This document shows positions 25,918-36,945 of a stretch of DNA of 64,000 bases, piece after piece. Source of the stretch: Sipunculus nudus (taxonomy: Eukaryota > Annelida > Sipuncula > Golfingiida > Sipunculidae); NCBI GenBank assembly GCA_026874595.1, contig CM049307.1:97646330-97710329 (forward strand), written 5' to 3'. The number at the start of each line of letters is the position of its first letter. Position 1 is the stretch's first letter. Below the pieces are notes generated by a model, which was given only the letters and a program-made list of their open reading frames with translations, made no database searches and was not told where the DNA came from. A program made the position numbers and the translations under genes.

Positions 25918-26849
25918 TTCCCTTAGAATGTGAGTGGGACAAAATAGTACCTTGTCCCCTCCCTTAGGCAATTATGTGGGACATATCCCCTTGTCCACCT
26001 CTGAAACAAGGCCCATGATATTGAAGATTATTTAAGAGTATTAGTTTGTTAAATAAATCTTATTTTAATTATCATAGAATGGAGAGCGAGATAACCCTAA
26101 TCGAGAGAGGGACCTGTCGGTTTCTAACCCGTTAATTTATAATATGGTTTGTGCATGACAATTCATGCTTACCAGAACACGTGTAAATGGTAACACGTGT
26201 CTATTCTGTGTCTTTTCGAAGAGGTTTATCCTTTAACTGTCCCGCTCCCGATGGTGGAATCGAGTACGTAATGCGGATTATGTGATGTCGTTCTTGGTAC
26301 AAAAGGATTACCTTAAGAAGATTAAGTTCCAATGGAAAAGAGCAATTTTATGATCATCATAATTTGTCAAAAAATCGTCAAATCCTACATTTTTTATAAT
26401 GAGCGGTTTCTATCTAAATGCTTGATGTATATGGTACTTTTCAGTCTGTTCTCATCATATACTGCTTTATCCGTTCGTCTATAGATTTATGACTCTATAA
26501 GTTTTCTTGAGACTCTTAAGACTTTAAGTGGATAAAAAAATATGGCACTACCGTGATTCTGTCCTGATCATAAAAGTCGTGGTGATTTGTGAGAATTCTA
26601 AATCTCCATAGAGCTGTCTCTGCCATTTAAAGAGGACTCCAAGTTAAAAAGCCCGTAAAAATACATTGTTAAGGGACAAGACCTTTAACTGTATACCACG
26701 TTGTACGACAATACGGTTGGACCCCTCCCCTGAATCTGCTTCTGACATGAAGTTATCATGCTTGTAATTAATTTCATTATAAATCACTAATTATTCCAAG
26801 AAGTATTGAATTGTCCGTATAATTAACAATGGCACAAGAATAATTTTAG
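25918..26849. other. Intergenic, nothing recognised
   Basis: This is unique-looking sequence after the satellite. No open frame has recognisable content, and I see no RNA gene or tandem repeat. Confidence 0.5.
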
Positions 26850-27130
26850 CTTTAAGGCTAGTATTATATAAGGAAAACAAAGTTTGTGAAAGCATACAGT
26901 CTTGTGGTCCACCAAATTTTTTGTAAATATATATGGGAATACATCAGAACTATTTAATTGAATACATACTCTTTGGTTTCTGTTGTTAAAAAACTGAAAT
27001 CCAGGTACACCAATACAGTCCCTTCCAGCTTTTCAATAAGCAATTTACGGATTATATTAAAGGTTTAACTATAGTCAATAAGCAAAATTCTCATACAATC
27101 TCTAGGGATATTTTTATGAAAGTTCTGAAA
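26850..27130 (-). mobile_element. Non-LTR reverse transcriptase fragment
   Basis: Minus-strand translation in broken frames gives LLIDYS-stop-TFNIIRKLLIEKLEG (27110-27030), resembling RT motif A (LDYSKAF...). After a gap it gives FGGPQDCMLSQTLFSLYNTSLKA (about 26925-26850), resembling GGPQGCVLSPTLFSLY of motif B. No motif C could be found. It is an old, short LINE relic, perhaps L2/CR1-like. A chance match is unlikely because two motifs are in order. Confidence 0.55.
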
Positions 27131-27237
27131 GTCCAAAAGTCCAAAAGTCCAAAAAACTTGATATATCATTTTGAATATATATTCTGACAAATTAAAGACA
27201 CAAATTTGTACCTTTTTTTCCAGAAATAGCTGATTTG

Positions 27238-27651
27238 CTTCTGTGGCTCAGGGGTAGAGCACAAGACTCAAAGCCAGAAGATCATGATTTCGAATATCAG
27301 CCGAGGCGGTGAGATTTTTTTCACGGTCGGCCCCCACCCATGGTTAGCACTCTACAGGCTTAATGTGAAGATTGTACCCAACTGTCGTGTTTTTTCATTC
27401 ACAAACGAGTCCGCCTTTCGGGAGTTCCTTGGTGGTTAGACCTAGCAATGGAGACGATTACGGACCCAGGGCCCGCAGGTGCAGAAGTGACCGGGCCTGG
27501 TTGAAGCCATGATATAAAATGAGAGGAAGCGTGTGATACTGTCCTGTCACGTGGTCCGAAACAGGAACTGACTTCTGCAGATGTACATTTACGTAGTTAA
27601 GTTAGCAATAATAAATATGGAGGCGGTTAACTCCGTAAAAAAATAAAAAAA
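27238..27651 (+). mobile_element. tRNA-derived SINE with poly-A tail and target-site duplication (family 1)
   Basis: The head is tRNA-like: box A TGGCTCAGGGG at 27244-27254 and a decayed box B (ATTTCGAATAT) at 27288-27298. The body runs through CACGGTCGGCCCCCA and CCTTTCGGGAGTTCC to an A-rich end at about 27639-27654. The flanks match: AAATAGCTGATTTG at 27224-27237 and AAATAGTTGATTTG at 27652-27665, a 14-bp target-site duplication with one mismatch. Relatives in this window are at 57693-57952 (minus) and 35940-36055 (fragment). Confidence 0.88.
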
Positions 27652-27665
27652 AAATAGTTGATTTG

Positions 27666-28899
27666 ATGTAGATTGCATTAGAATAATCAAAACTTAAATT
27701 GCTCAATGTTAAATGCCTTGCTTGTTTAAATCAGTTACAAGTCACTAAATGTGCAGAAATTAAATCCTATTTACTTTATCTTTCCTGTCAAACTATATTT
27801 CACATTGTTTAAAGGCCCCAAAAATGAAGCAACAGAAGAAACAAAACCAGACAGCTGAGCTATATTATATAAAGAAGGTTGTACTGGTACCATTGGTTAC
27901 ACTCCTTATTCTGTTGTTCCAAACTCTTCTTCGCTTGAACCGCTGGTCTGTTTTGCAAGGTTGTGGTTTTTCACCTCCAGGCCTAGCACTCGGCCACTTG
28001 GAGTTGGATGCACGATGGGGGAAGAATTCTGACGGTATATTTTTATAAGCCGGTCAAGGGCGACCTGGCAGGGTTTATACAGTTCTCTGGAAATTTCCTA
28101 AGACGTTAGATCAGCAAAATGTGGCTCACGAAGTTTAACATGTTGGTAGATCAGATGAATATTAAAACATTTTGAAATATAGACAGGCAGTTACATCAAA
28201 CAGTGCGGAAGTGAATAAAAAGGACCGTCTGTATCTTGTTCTTGTGCATTTAAATGTACATGTTTTCTTGTCTGCACGTGTCGTCTGGCGGGATTTTAGT
28301 TTTTTTCGTAAGACTTCATGTTCTTTTGAGCGCATTAAAAAATCGAAATCATCTAGCTTTAAATCCTGATAATCTACTTTTCTGCATCCAGTAGCTTCAA
28401 ACAATAATGATGGCTATAACGCCAACATTCGTATTATTGTTAATGAGCTCCTAGGGATTAATGCTTATCGTTCAGTTTTCAGGAAGTTTTCTTAGTTTAA
28501 TTTCAGCATGAGATAGTTTCAACCACTGACGAGGAATTCATAAACAGAGGGCACCAGGTGCTTTGGACAGATAATTCTAGGTTTAATCTGCAATTTCCTG
28601 GATCAATCTGTTTTATACCCATGTAATACCAATCTTACGGTGCTGGGTGACTTTTGTTATCTAAGACGTATTCAAGCTATAAATACTGATCGAAGTCCCA
28701 ATTCTTAAGTACCTCGCTGCAGACTGGTACCCGTCACCTCGCTTCCACGTCTGTTTGAGTATTGGGCTTTACGACGATTAACGCTCGTTCCTAGCGCTGC
28801 GTTTATACACTGCAGTCGTTCCAGATCTCCTTTCGTGTAACCGCTGCTTTGTATAGCATGATTTTCTGGGTTCGAACACCAGGGTGCGCACAGAGCAAA
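27666..28899. other. Intergenic, no gene supported
   Basis: Short open frames at 27824-28048 and 28162-28404 have no recognisable domain. I see no repeat boundary. Confidence 0.4.
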
Positions 28900-29130
28900 G
28901 CATTTAAATCAGACCAATGAGAGCTTGGTATCGCATCGTGCACAAAGCTATAAATTTAGATATGCAAATCCCGCTCTCGTTGGTTTGATTACACCAGGAC
29001 ACCCGCTCACCTACCAACGAGAGCGCTTGTTGCAAGTTTAAAATTTAGAGCTGGATGCACAATGCGAACAATATCTGAACAAGTTCTGGCAAAGGGCACA
29101 GAATAAGAAAACGAGAGCGGATTATTTTTA
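28900..29130. promoter_or_regulatory. Cluster of CCAAT-like and octamer motifs
   Basis: The motif CCAAYGAGAGC occurs near 28914 (+), inverted as GCTCTCGTTGG near 28973, and again near 29018 (+). Between the first two lie CTATAAATTT and ATGCAAAT, a perfect octamer. Such clusters occur in histone and other strong promoters, but I find no histone or other gene next to it. It may be a promoter relic or part of an uncatalogued repeat. Confidence 0.25.
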
Positions 29131-29518
29131 ACCAATCTTGAAATTCGCACATGGGGACGTTGGTCATGAGTCTGGGGTAGACCTAACCATTGCTACATTT
29201 GATTATTTCAGTGATATTTTTTTTCACCAGTAACTGGTGATTATAATCAGTTTATACGAACTCATTTGATATAAAATCAGTTTTATATAAATTAACATTT
29301 TTCCTGTACACAGGTATATAGATATGGTATCCGGAAACGTATATTTGAGATATTCAAGACCATATTATCAGATGGGAACAGACCTCTGCTTTTAATTATC
29401 TATCCAAACAAGCAATAAATATTTATAGCAAAAAAAAAGTTTTCATTCACTATGGAATTGGTAATAGACACTATAAAATCTTTAGATTTAAGATTACATG
29501 AATGGATATACTTTATGT

Positions 29519-29575
29519 GATCGAACCCGGGTCACTAGCGGAGAGAGTCGAGTGTTCTACCCCTAGACTGTCCAG
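29519..29575 (-). mobile_element. SINE head fragment (family 2)
   Basis: On the minus strand this reads CAGTCTAGGGGTAGAACACT, CTCTCCGCTAGTGACCC, GGGTTCGATC: a tRNA-like head with box A and a good box B. The same CTCTCCGCTRGYGACCC core is found in the family 2 copies at 49913 and 58282. The body is missing. Confidence 0.6.
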
Positions 29576-29629
29576 GACCCTGGTTCTCCTGCTGTGAGTT
29601 GCACCTGACTAACATTTTCATCATTTTGT

Positions 29630-29960
29630 GAGCAAGGTGGCGTAATGGTTGGGGCATTAGAGTTATGACCGCAAGGTTGTATAGGCTCGCGTCCCGTTCT
29701 GACCGCCGTCTGCATTAAGACTCCTGACCACAGTCTTTACTACAAGTGTGCGCTATCTCCCCCCAGGAGAAAATGGGTACTGGTCATAGGCGGCAGGCAA
29801 AATGTAGAACGAATAACATACAAGGGCTATCACAGATGTTTGGGATATATGCTCTCCCGGGAGCCATAAAAAAGCTACCAGAATAAACAGGCCCAAAGGA
29901 CCAGGCAAAGTGCATTGTGGGTGATATCAGAATAAAATCCCCAGCCTTAACCGTTACTTA
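29630..29960 (+). mobile_element. tRNA-derived SINE (family 3)
   Basis: Box A is TGGCGTAATGG at 29638-29648. Box B-like GGCTCGCGTCC is at 29684-29694, with normal spacing. A ~250-bp unrelated body follows, ending in a T-rich stretch near 29960. No clear target-site duplication was found. It is not a working tRNA because the acceptor arms do not pair. Confidence 0.6.
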
Positions 29961-31029
29961 ACTTTTTTATTTTTTCTTATAAAACAATTCCATATGGAGC
30001 ACCAGTACACCTGACTGTAAAACCACAGAACTTGAGCGCCGTCATTCCGTGATTTAACTCGGCTAAACACAATAATCCTGATGGCGATATGAATTAAAAA
30101 CAAGCGACATCTGTTTTTATAATCTTTTGTCCTCTGTCTCCTTAAATCTAAATCCAGGTTAACTAGGAATCAATATAGAAATCTCACAAAGTCACTGACT
30201 TTCTAAAATTTGCAGGTTGTTAATTATTTCCGCTGCACTACCAGGGCTTACTGTAATAGATGAAGTAAGGTGATTAGAAACGTCATATGATCAATTAGCA
30301 TCACCAAGTCTGTATTTAGATAAAGACTAGATTAGGACCTGCGACTGAGTGTGAAAGGATATTCTGATGATGTCATGTTGATTAAATTACAAAAGACTTA
30401 TAAGACGGTTCTGGTATTGTTTCGAAGCAAACAACCTGGTGACATACAGTCTGTACGACGTGTCGTCAGAGTCTTACAAGACGGGACATCAGGGTCAAAT
30501 CACCATGGGCCACTTTCAAGGTATATTGTTTTCATAGTTTCATATAGTTCTTAAGACTTACAGAAAAAGCACAGAAAGCAATATGGTATTTTTTAAGGCC
30601 ATGCAAACCAAAAAAAATTGTTCTATGGATTGGTCGCTCCAATTTTCGTGGATCAATTATTATTGTTTTACAAATGAAGACCAGGCGCCTAACAATGTTG
30701 CCAATATGCGCTATGGCAAATCTTCAGAAAATATTTCGTATAGGTATGAAAAATCAACTAAATTCTTTGTTGATCATGTAAACCATTTTATGAAATGTTT
30801 GTATTTGCTTTGTATGTTGGGAAAATTCCGTCGTATGTCTCTAGCGGTAAATAAAGAAAAAAAAACCCGCTTGCTCCGTTTTTTTTTTTTTTTTGCTCCG
30901 GGACTCCGGGGTCTCTAGAAATATATTTTTCATTTTTGTGTGGCCAAAAATAAAATTAAGAATTTTCTTGAGAAAATTATTAACCTGTATAGGTGCCCAT
31001 TCACCTTCCTTTTGAAAAAGAATTTATGT
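29961..31029. other. Intergenic, no gene supported
   Basis: The open frame at 30583-30918 (111 codons) ends in a run of phenylalanine codons from a poly-T tract and has no domain. I do not call it. Confidence 0.4.
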
Positions 31030-31430
31030 GATTTCTGGCTTCCAGTGTGTATATATTCATGATCTAGGGGTAATTTTTGGTTGTGAAAAGTTCATATAAC
31101 GCCTTCGTGAAGGATGTATTCCTTTTTTTATCAACAGTATGTTTGTAAATACAGCAATGTTGACAAAAACAGGAAAACATGTGACCTAAGGTGATAGGTT
31201 GCATATATGCGGAGTTAGAAAGGTCACTTGTTGCAAAACGCCATTTGCAAAGCTCTGGCTTATCTGACTTGCTGCCAGATGCACATGTTGAATTTTTTTT
31301 TATTTTGGCGGACAACCACATATTATAAACACGTTGATATAAACAAAAAAAAGCAGCCTGTGTGCGGTATTATCCACATTTTCTGGCCTTTTTTTTTTAT
31401 AAAAGCTCATAGGGATTACCTTTAATTTAT
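31030..31430 (+). repeat. Unclassified dispersed repeat, copy 1
   Basis: This resembles 36105-36440 in the same orientation. Collinear landmarks include GATTTCTGGCTTCCAGTGTG / GATTTCCGGCTTAGTTTGTG, GAAAAGTTCATATAACGCCT / GAAAAGTTCATATATTGCCT, AACATGTGACCTAAG / AACATGAAACCTAAG and CAAAGCTCTGGCTT / CAAAACTCTGACTT. It is diverged and has no coding capacity or terminal repeats that I can see. Confidence 0.65.
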
Positions 31431-32188
31431 TAAGGTCAGATATGTGATTGGGCCCCTTTCATGGTGATAATCACTCTAATTGAAGATTTCCAGTAATTTA
31501 AGACTGTAGTATATATATATATATATACGTTGCGTCTTCTTTAAAAAGCTGTATAATGAGCTAATAATAAATGTCAATTATTTATTTTTCAGTAATCGTT
31601 TCACTCAGAAAAGAGTTTTTAAATAGGTTGAACAGAAATATTTTTTGAGTAATCCATCAACATTAACTAACTACATATGTACCGACAATTCAGTGTGCTG
31701 TGTTACTGTTATTTACTGTTTGAAATCCATAAGTATAATCATTGGATATTTCCTTTATTTAAAGTCCTGTCTATTAGTGCTTCCAACAAACCTACTCCTC
31801 TCATGCATTCAAATGAGTCTAACAGCTAATAAAAGGAAGGTAATAGCACTCGAATGCTCTTTTTTTATCTAGTCTAGAACCCCACCCCAGTAACCCTTAA
31901 TCAACGTTCAGCAGGATAACACAGTTATAATAATAAAAGCTTTATGTTATGACTGAAACAACGATAAGTCCAGTGCACTTATTTAGGTGTTTATCTAGTC
32001 GAAGGAATATTAATCACCATATACCTAATTTAATTGAGAATTTTCAACACATTTTCCCATTACTTGAACTTTAATTTCTGGGGTTTTTTTTTATCTTCTC
32101 TTTCACGTTTATTTTATGATAGTCGATGTGATAAATCAGTATGCAGTGAGACTTCCGTCTTAGGAACACATTTTCCCTCTTGTTTCAG
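31431..32188 (+). other. Upstream region of GPCR 1, probably intron
   Basis: This sequence ends in a good 3' splice site (pyrimidine-rich CTCTTGTTTCAG at 32177-32188). I looked for a short first exon ending in phase 1 (ATG...G|GT) as for the paralogue at 41702, and found none that keeps the frame. The first exon may lie further upstream. A (TA)n tract is at about 31510-31526. Confidence 0.4.
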
Positions 32189-33372
32189 GACTCACAGTTA
32201 TTATAACGTTGCTGATCATCGGTACCCGCACTGAAGGGTTGACAAAGAGTTTTACGGAAGTACACGTGACTGGACGAGAAACGAAAATATATAAGAACAA
32301 TAACACTACTAAAACCTCACGGACGACCGCTGGTGAAGGAGCGATGGCGACCAACACGACGCTTGGTGCATTGACCTCTGGGAAAAAACAAAACACTTCC
32401 ACAATCCCGGATCAAACAACGGCAGCGTACAACGTGGTAAACAGCGAATGTGACAACCACGTACTGATGATGTCAATGACTGTTGGAGCCATTTGCCTGT
32501 TTGGAACTGTAGGGAACAGTTTATCTATTGCTGCCCTGAGGAAAACAGAATCTAAGTTAGCGTCATCATTTTTGCTATCTTCCCTGATGGTCAGTGACAC
32601 TATTTTGCTGGTAGGGCTGTTCATTATGAGGGTAATCCCGACTTTTCTAATAGATATCATCCCCTACAAACCATTTCTGACTGTCTTTCCATATATGCTG
32701 GTCTACGGATGGCCTATGGTATCGATTGCTAATACCTTACAATCCGGGGTTACGGTGTTCATAACTTTGTACCGATATATTGCTGTCTGCCGACCCCACC
32801 AGGCGCCAGCACTGTGCCGTACATCACGCGCCAGAAGGAACTTGATAATCCTGGTTGTCATGGTGATCATATTCAACCTCCCTCGGTTCTTCGATGCCAC
32901 TGTCGCTTACGTTGGAAACAGAGGGATTAGAAAACACACTCAGTTCGGTCTTAGCGGTATTTATCAGGTCGGCTACCTCACTGTCACGTACCTGCTGTTT
33001 TTTTATTTCATACCGCTGGTGATGTTGATTGTGATGGTTAACAAACTCATCCGGGCCATCCAGCAAGCTAACAAGAAACGCGAGGAGCTGACGGGATACG
33101 CGGCAGCACGTGATGACGTCACCAAAGTCCAGGTGGCCATCGTACTGGCCTACCTGTTCTGTAAAGTGTGGAACCCGATCCGGCGTCTGATGGAGGTTGT
33201 ACAAGGAGGGAAATCCGGATGTGGCTCCCCCTATTACTACCTTGCGGAGGTTGTCCCGCTCACTCAAGTGATCAACTCGTCTATCAACTTTATCATCTAT
33301 ATCTGTTTCGGCAGAAAGTTCAGACAAGCACTTATAACAATACTAATGTGCAACAGAACAACGACAACTTAA
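32189..33372 (+). CDS. FMRFamide-receptor-like class A GPCR, main coding exon (GPCR 1)
   Basis: This is a probable neuropeptide receptor of the plasma membrane, signalling through G proteins. From TTG at 32209 (residue 1) it gives 387 residues with seven hydrophobic segments at about 85-110, 118-143, 165-190, 210-230, 250-278, 305-325 and 342-366. Family marks are GN (102-103), LSSLMVSD (123-130), RYIAVCRP (189-196), NLPRFFD (223-229) and INSSINFIIY (355-364, the NPxxY position). The D/E-R-Y triad is Y188-R189-Y190. TM3 lacks its usual outer cysteine; C81 and C338 could pair instead. N-glycosylation sequons lie at N31, N32, N49 and N62. The exon follows TTTCAG at 32183-32188 and opens with LTVIITLLIIG, which looks like a signal peptide split by a phase-1 intron. 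An in-exon ATG with good context at 32344 (Met46) is the alternative start. AATAAA is at 33626. Confidence 0.85.
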
Positions 33373-33766
33373 GGGTGTTGGGTTTATGGTCAGATACCGA
33401 TACTAACTTACATAAATGCATAGTTCGTATCCGTAGTCTGTTTGCGAGTTCGTATCCGCAAAGTTCGTTTTCCATAAGTACGCACGCATGTTGTAAGTGT
33501 TCGATAACTAAAGATTTTTTTGGTACACTTTTTCACTAAATAGTTAGATTAGCACCTAAAGATTTTTTAAATCTATTTTAATAATATTAATAATCTCAAA
33601 ATGATCTAAGTACTATTTTATCTGGAATAAACTGATGTTAACGCTTCAAACATTTAGAAATTACATGTAAAAACTGTATAATAAAAATGCAATTTGGTTT
33701 CAGAAAGATAAGTTTATGCCAGAATCGTTATTTATTCTAGATGAAAGTAGAGAATGTTAATACAAC
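33373..33766 (+). other. 3' flank of GPCR 1
   Basis: The likely 3' UTR has AATAAA at 33626-33631 and a second A/T-rich AATAAAA near 33680. Nothing else is seen before the duplication starts at 33767. Confidence 0.4.
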
Positions 33767-35892
33767 ACAGTCTTATTATCAAACTATCAAGCCAAAAACT
33801 GAAATTGCCATGTATAATCCTCAAAGAGTTTGCGTGTTTTGTATTGGCTATTCGGTTCAGTCTGAGATTGTATGGGCTCTGTGTATTGTTGTGCTGTCTT
33901 GCCTCTGAATTGCAATTTTTTAAGCTTAAAGAGTTGTGAAAAAACAACAGTAATTGTTGATATTTTAATGAGTGACTAATTGTATACATGATCTATATCT
34001 CATATTTAAACTGGGAAAATAATTCCTACACAAATATTTGGTACGTACGTGTTTGTTTAATCCTGCGTCACAATGAGGATGGAAAAAAGTATCAATATAA
34101 ATGGTAGATCTATATCTGGAACTGACGGTGGTACCACCCGACATTTGTCACACCACGCATCTGTATTCATGCTGCAGATATGCCCGGATATGCCATACAT
34201 GAACTGTTTATAACGATGCGGAGGGTGTCCTGAGTGCTTCCTGAGCATTTTTACATTATTTCACAAAGGTTTATTGTAGCGTCATCTTCTAGGATATATA
34301 CTTAACATGCGCAAGAAGGATAATAGGCTAATTGTAAAAAAAGTACGTGCTGTCTGCCCTTGTAATAAGAACTTGGTATACTCTGAAGTTTATAAGACTA
34401 GGTAATTCAATATGTAAGATAAGTTCATATTAACTTATTATACTAACGATTTTATTGTCCGGTTATATCGTTTATCTATTCTGGATGTAACAAACCATCG
34501 CTTCACTGTTCTTTAATGATCAGTCATCTACGAATTCACAAAAATCCCTTGGTAGTAGGTGGTCAGGTTATGAGTGTTCCAGGATCGGAAACGAATTATT
34601 ACAGATTCATGGTCACGTAACATTCGTCCCAATGTTTCTTCCACTTTTCCATAGCTTTCTATAGCACTGTTTCTTGGTACCCGTTTTAGGGAAGTTTGCA
34701 CTGCATCAAACTGCTCCGCTCAATACGTAGCGAGTAAATAGTTTCAAATATGACCAGGTCATCAATCCTTAGCTTTCATTTGTAGTTAAGTGGAAGTTCC
34801 AGAACCAATGCTTTACCAATAATTTATAAACAACAGTCTTATTATCAAACTATCAAGCCAAAAACTGAAATTGCCATGTATAATCCTCAAAGAGTTTGCG
34901 TGTTTTGTATTGGCTATTCGGTTCAGTCTGAGATTGTATGGGCTCTGTGTATTGTTGTGCTGTCTTGCCTCTGAATTGCAATTTTTTAAGCTTAAAGAGT
35001 TGTGAAAAAACAACAGTAATTGTTGATATTTTAATGAGTGACTAATTGTATACATGATCTATATCTCATATTTAAACTGGGAAAATAATTCCTACACAAA
35101 TATTTGGTACGTACGTGTTTGTTTAATCCTGCGTCACAATGAGGATGGAAAAAAGTATCAATATAAATGGTAGATCTATATCTGGAACTGACGGTGGTAC
35201 CACCCGACATTTGTCACACCACGCATCTGTATTCATGCTGCAGATATGCCCGGATATGCCATACATGAACTGTTTATAACGATGCGGAGGGTGTCCTGAG
35301 TGCTTCCTGAGCATTTTTACATTATTTCACAAAGGTTTATTGTAGCGTCATCTTCTAGGATATATACTTAACATGCGCAAGAAGGATAATAGGCTAATTG
35401 TAAAAAAAGTACGTGCTGTCTGCCCTTGTAATAAGAACTTGGTATACTCTGAAGTTTATAAGACTAGGTAATTCAATATGTAAGATAAGTTCATATTAAC
35501 TTATTATACTAACGATTTTATTGTCCGGTTATATCGTTTATCTATTCTGGATGTAACAAACCATCGCTTCACTGTTCTTTAATGATCAGTCATCTACGAA
35601 TTCACAAAAATCCCTTGGTAGTAGGTGGTCAGGTTATGAGTGTTCCAGGATCGGAAACGAATTATTACAGATTCATGGTCACGTAACATTCGTCCCAATG
35701 TTTCTTCCACTTTTCCATAGCTTTCTATAGCACTGTTTCTTGGTACCCGTTTTAGGGAAGTTTGCACTGCATCAAACTGCTCCGCTCAATACGTAGCGAG
35801 TAAATAGTTTCAAATATGACCAGGTCATCAATCCTTAGCTTTCATTTGTAGTTAAGTGGAAGTTCCAGAACCAATGCTTTACCAATAATTTA
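33767..35892. repeat. Tandem duplication, 2 x 1,060 bp, no difference seen
   Basis: Block 33767-34826 reappears at 34833-35892, an offset of 1,066 with a 6-bp spacer. Every line compared (starting 33781, 34021, 34261, 34501 and 34741) matched base for base. The unit contains no convincing gene. Matching open frames of 63-85 codons on the minus strand in both copies only reflect the duplication. Confidence 0.95.
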
Positions 35893-35939
35893 CCATAGCG
35901 AGAACTTTTCTGCAGGCTTTACGGGACGGCCGTGCCCGA

Positions 35940-36055
35940 TGGCCGTGTGTCAATCACAAACAGGTGCGCCTTAGAGGGTTCCTCGGTGTTATGGCGCAAT
36001 GATGTGGGTGATTATACGCACAAGACCTGAAGGTGCGGTAGACATCTGTGACACC
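35940..36055 (+). mobile_element. SINE family 1 body fragment
   Basis: TCAATCACAAACAGGTGCGCC, then GAGGGTTCCTCGGTG, GATGTGGGTGATTA and CTGAAGGTGCGGTAGAC, align in order with the body of the SINE at 27400-27500 (TCATTCACAAACGAGTCCGCC...). The tRNA-like head and the tail are missing, so this is a decayed internal piece. Confidence 0.5.
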
Positions 36056-36104
36056 AGTATATTACAGCCGGCTATTCAACTACCCTTCCTATAGAATGGT
36101 TTTG

Positions 36105-36440
36105 ATTTCCGGCTTAGTTTGTGTACATTTTAATGTAATATAGGTCATTTCTTTGAAAAGAAAAGTTCATATATTGCCTCCCTGACGGAGTTTTTTTTAT
36201 CTACATACTATTCCGTTTTCAAACGGAACAAAAAAAACATGAAACCTAAGACCGTTGGTTGTATATGGGAAGAAGTTGAAAGGTCTTTAGTTACGAAATG
36301 TCCTTTAGCAAAACTCTGACTTGCCGAAAGTTGTCTTTATTGCATTTGTTTGGATTATTTTTGATGTAGACAAACGAGCAGCCTGGAGATCGGCGTTTGC
36401 AGGCCTATTTTTATGAACGGTTCAAGGGATTATCTAAGTA
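36105..36440 (+). repeat. Unclassified dispersed repeat, copy 2
   Basis: This is collinear with 31030-31430 over about 330 bases, as described there. The two copies flank the GPCR 1 gene in the same orientation, but the genes themselves face opposite ways, so a simple gene-plus-flank duplication does not explain them. Confidence 0.65.
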
Positions 36441-36447
36441 AACAGAT

Positions 36448-36945
36448 GTAAGTTATCAAAGTAGGCCCCTTTAATATTTAGATTGCCGTCAGTTATCAAA
36501 GTAGGCCCCTTTAATATTTAGATTGCCGTCAGTTATCAAAGTATAGGCCCCTTTAATATTTAGATTGCCGTCAGTTATCAATGTAGTCCCCTTTAATATT
36601 TAGATTGCCGTCAGTTATCAAAGTATAGGCCCCTTTAATATTTAGATTGCCGTCAGTTATCAAAGTATAGGCCCCTTTAATATTTAGATTGCCGTCAGTT
36701 ATCAAAGTATAGGCCCCTTAAATATTTGGTTGCCGTCAGTTATCAAAGTATAGGCCCCTTTAATATTTAGATTGCCGTCAGTTATCAAAGTATAGGCCCC
36801 TTTAATATTTAGATTGCCGTCAGTTATCAAAGTAGGCCCCTTTAATATTTAGATTGCCGTCAGTTATCAAAGTATAGGCCCCTTTAATATTTAGATTGCC
36901 GTCAGTTATCAAAGTAAGCCCCTTTAATATTTAGATTGCCGTCAA
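36448..36945 (+). repeat. 42-bp minisatellite, about 12 copies
   Basis: The unit begins GTCAGTTATCAAAGTATAGG, then CCCCTTTAATATTTAGATTG, CC. Some copies lack two bases (AAAGTAGG), one has GTAGTCCCC and one has TTAAATATTTGG. Copies are otherwise very alike. It is unrelated in sequence to the 45- and 46-bp arrays. Confidence 0.95.

Noticed and set aside
30583-30918. 111-codon open frame
   Set aside because: It has no domain, ends in a poly-T-encoded phenylalanine run and has no splice or homology support.
31800-31850. Candidate first exon for GPCR 1 (ATG AGT CTA ... AAG|GTAATA)
   Set aside because: The donor leaves phase 0, which would put the main exon into a frame with an early stop.
32824-33327. 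167-codon minus-strand open frame inside GPCR 1
   Set aside because: It is antisense to the conserved receptor exon and is a shadow frame.
33168-33539. 123-codon plus-strand frame overlapping the end of GPCR 1
   Set aside because: It lies in a different frame across conserved TM6-TM7 codons and has no domain; a shadow frame.
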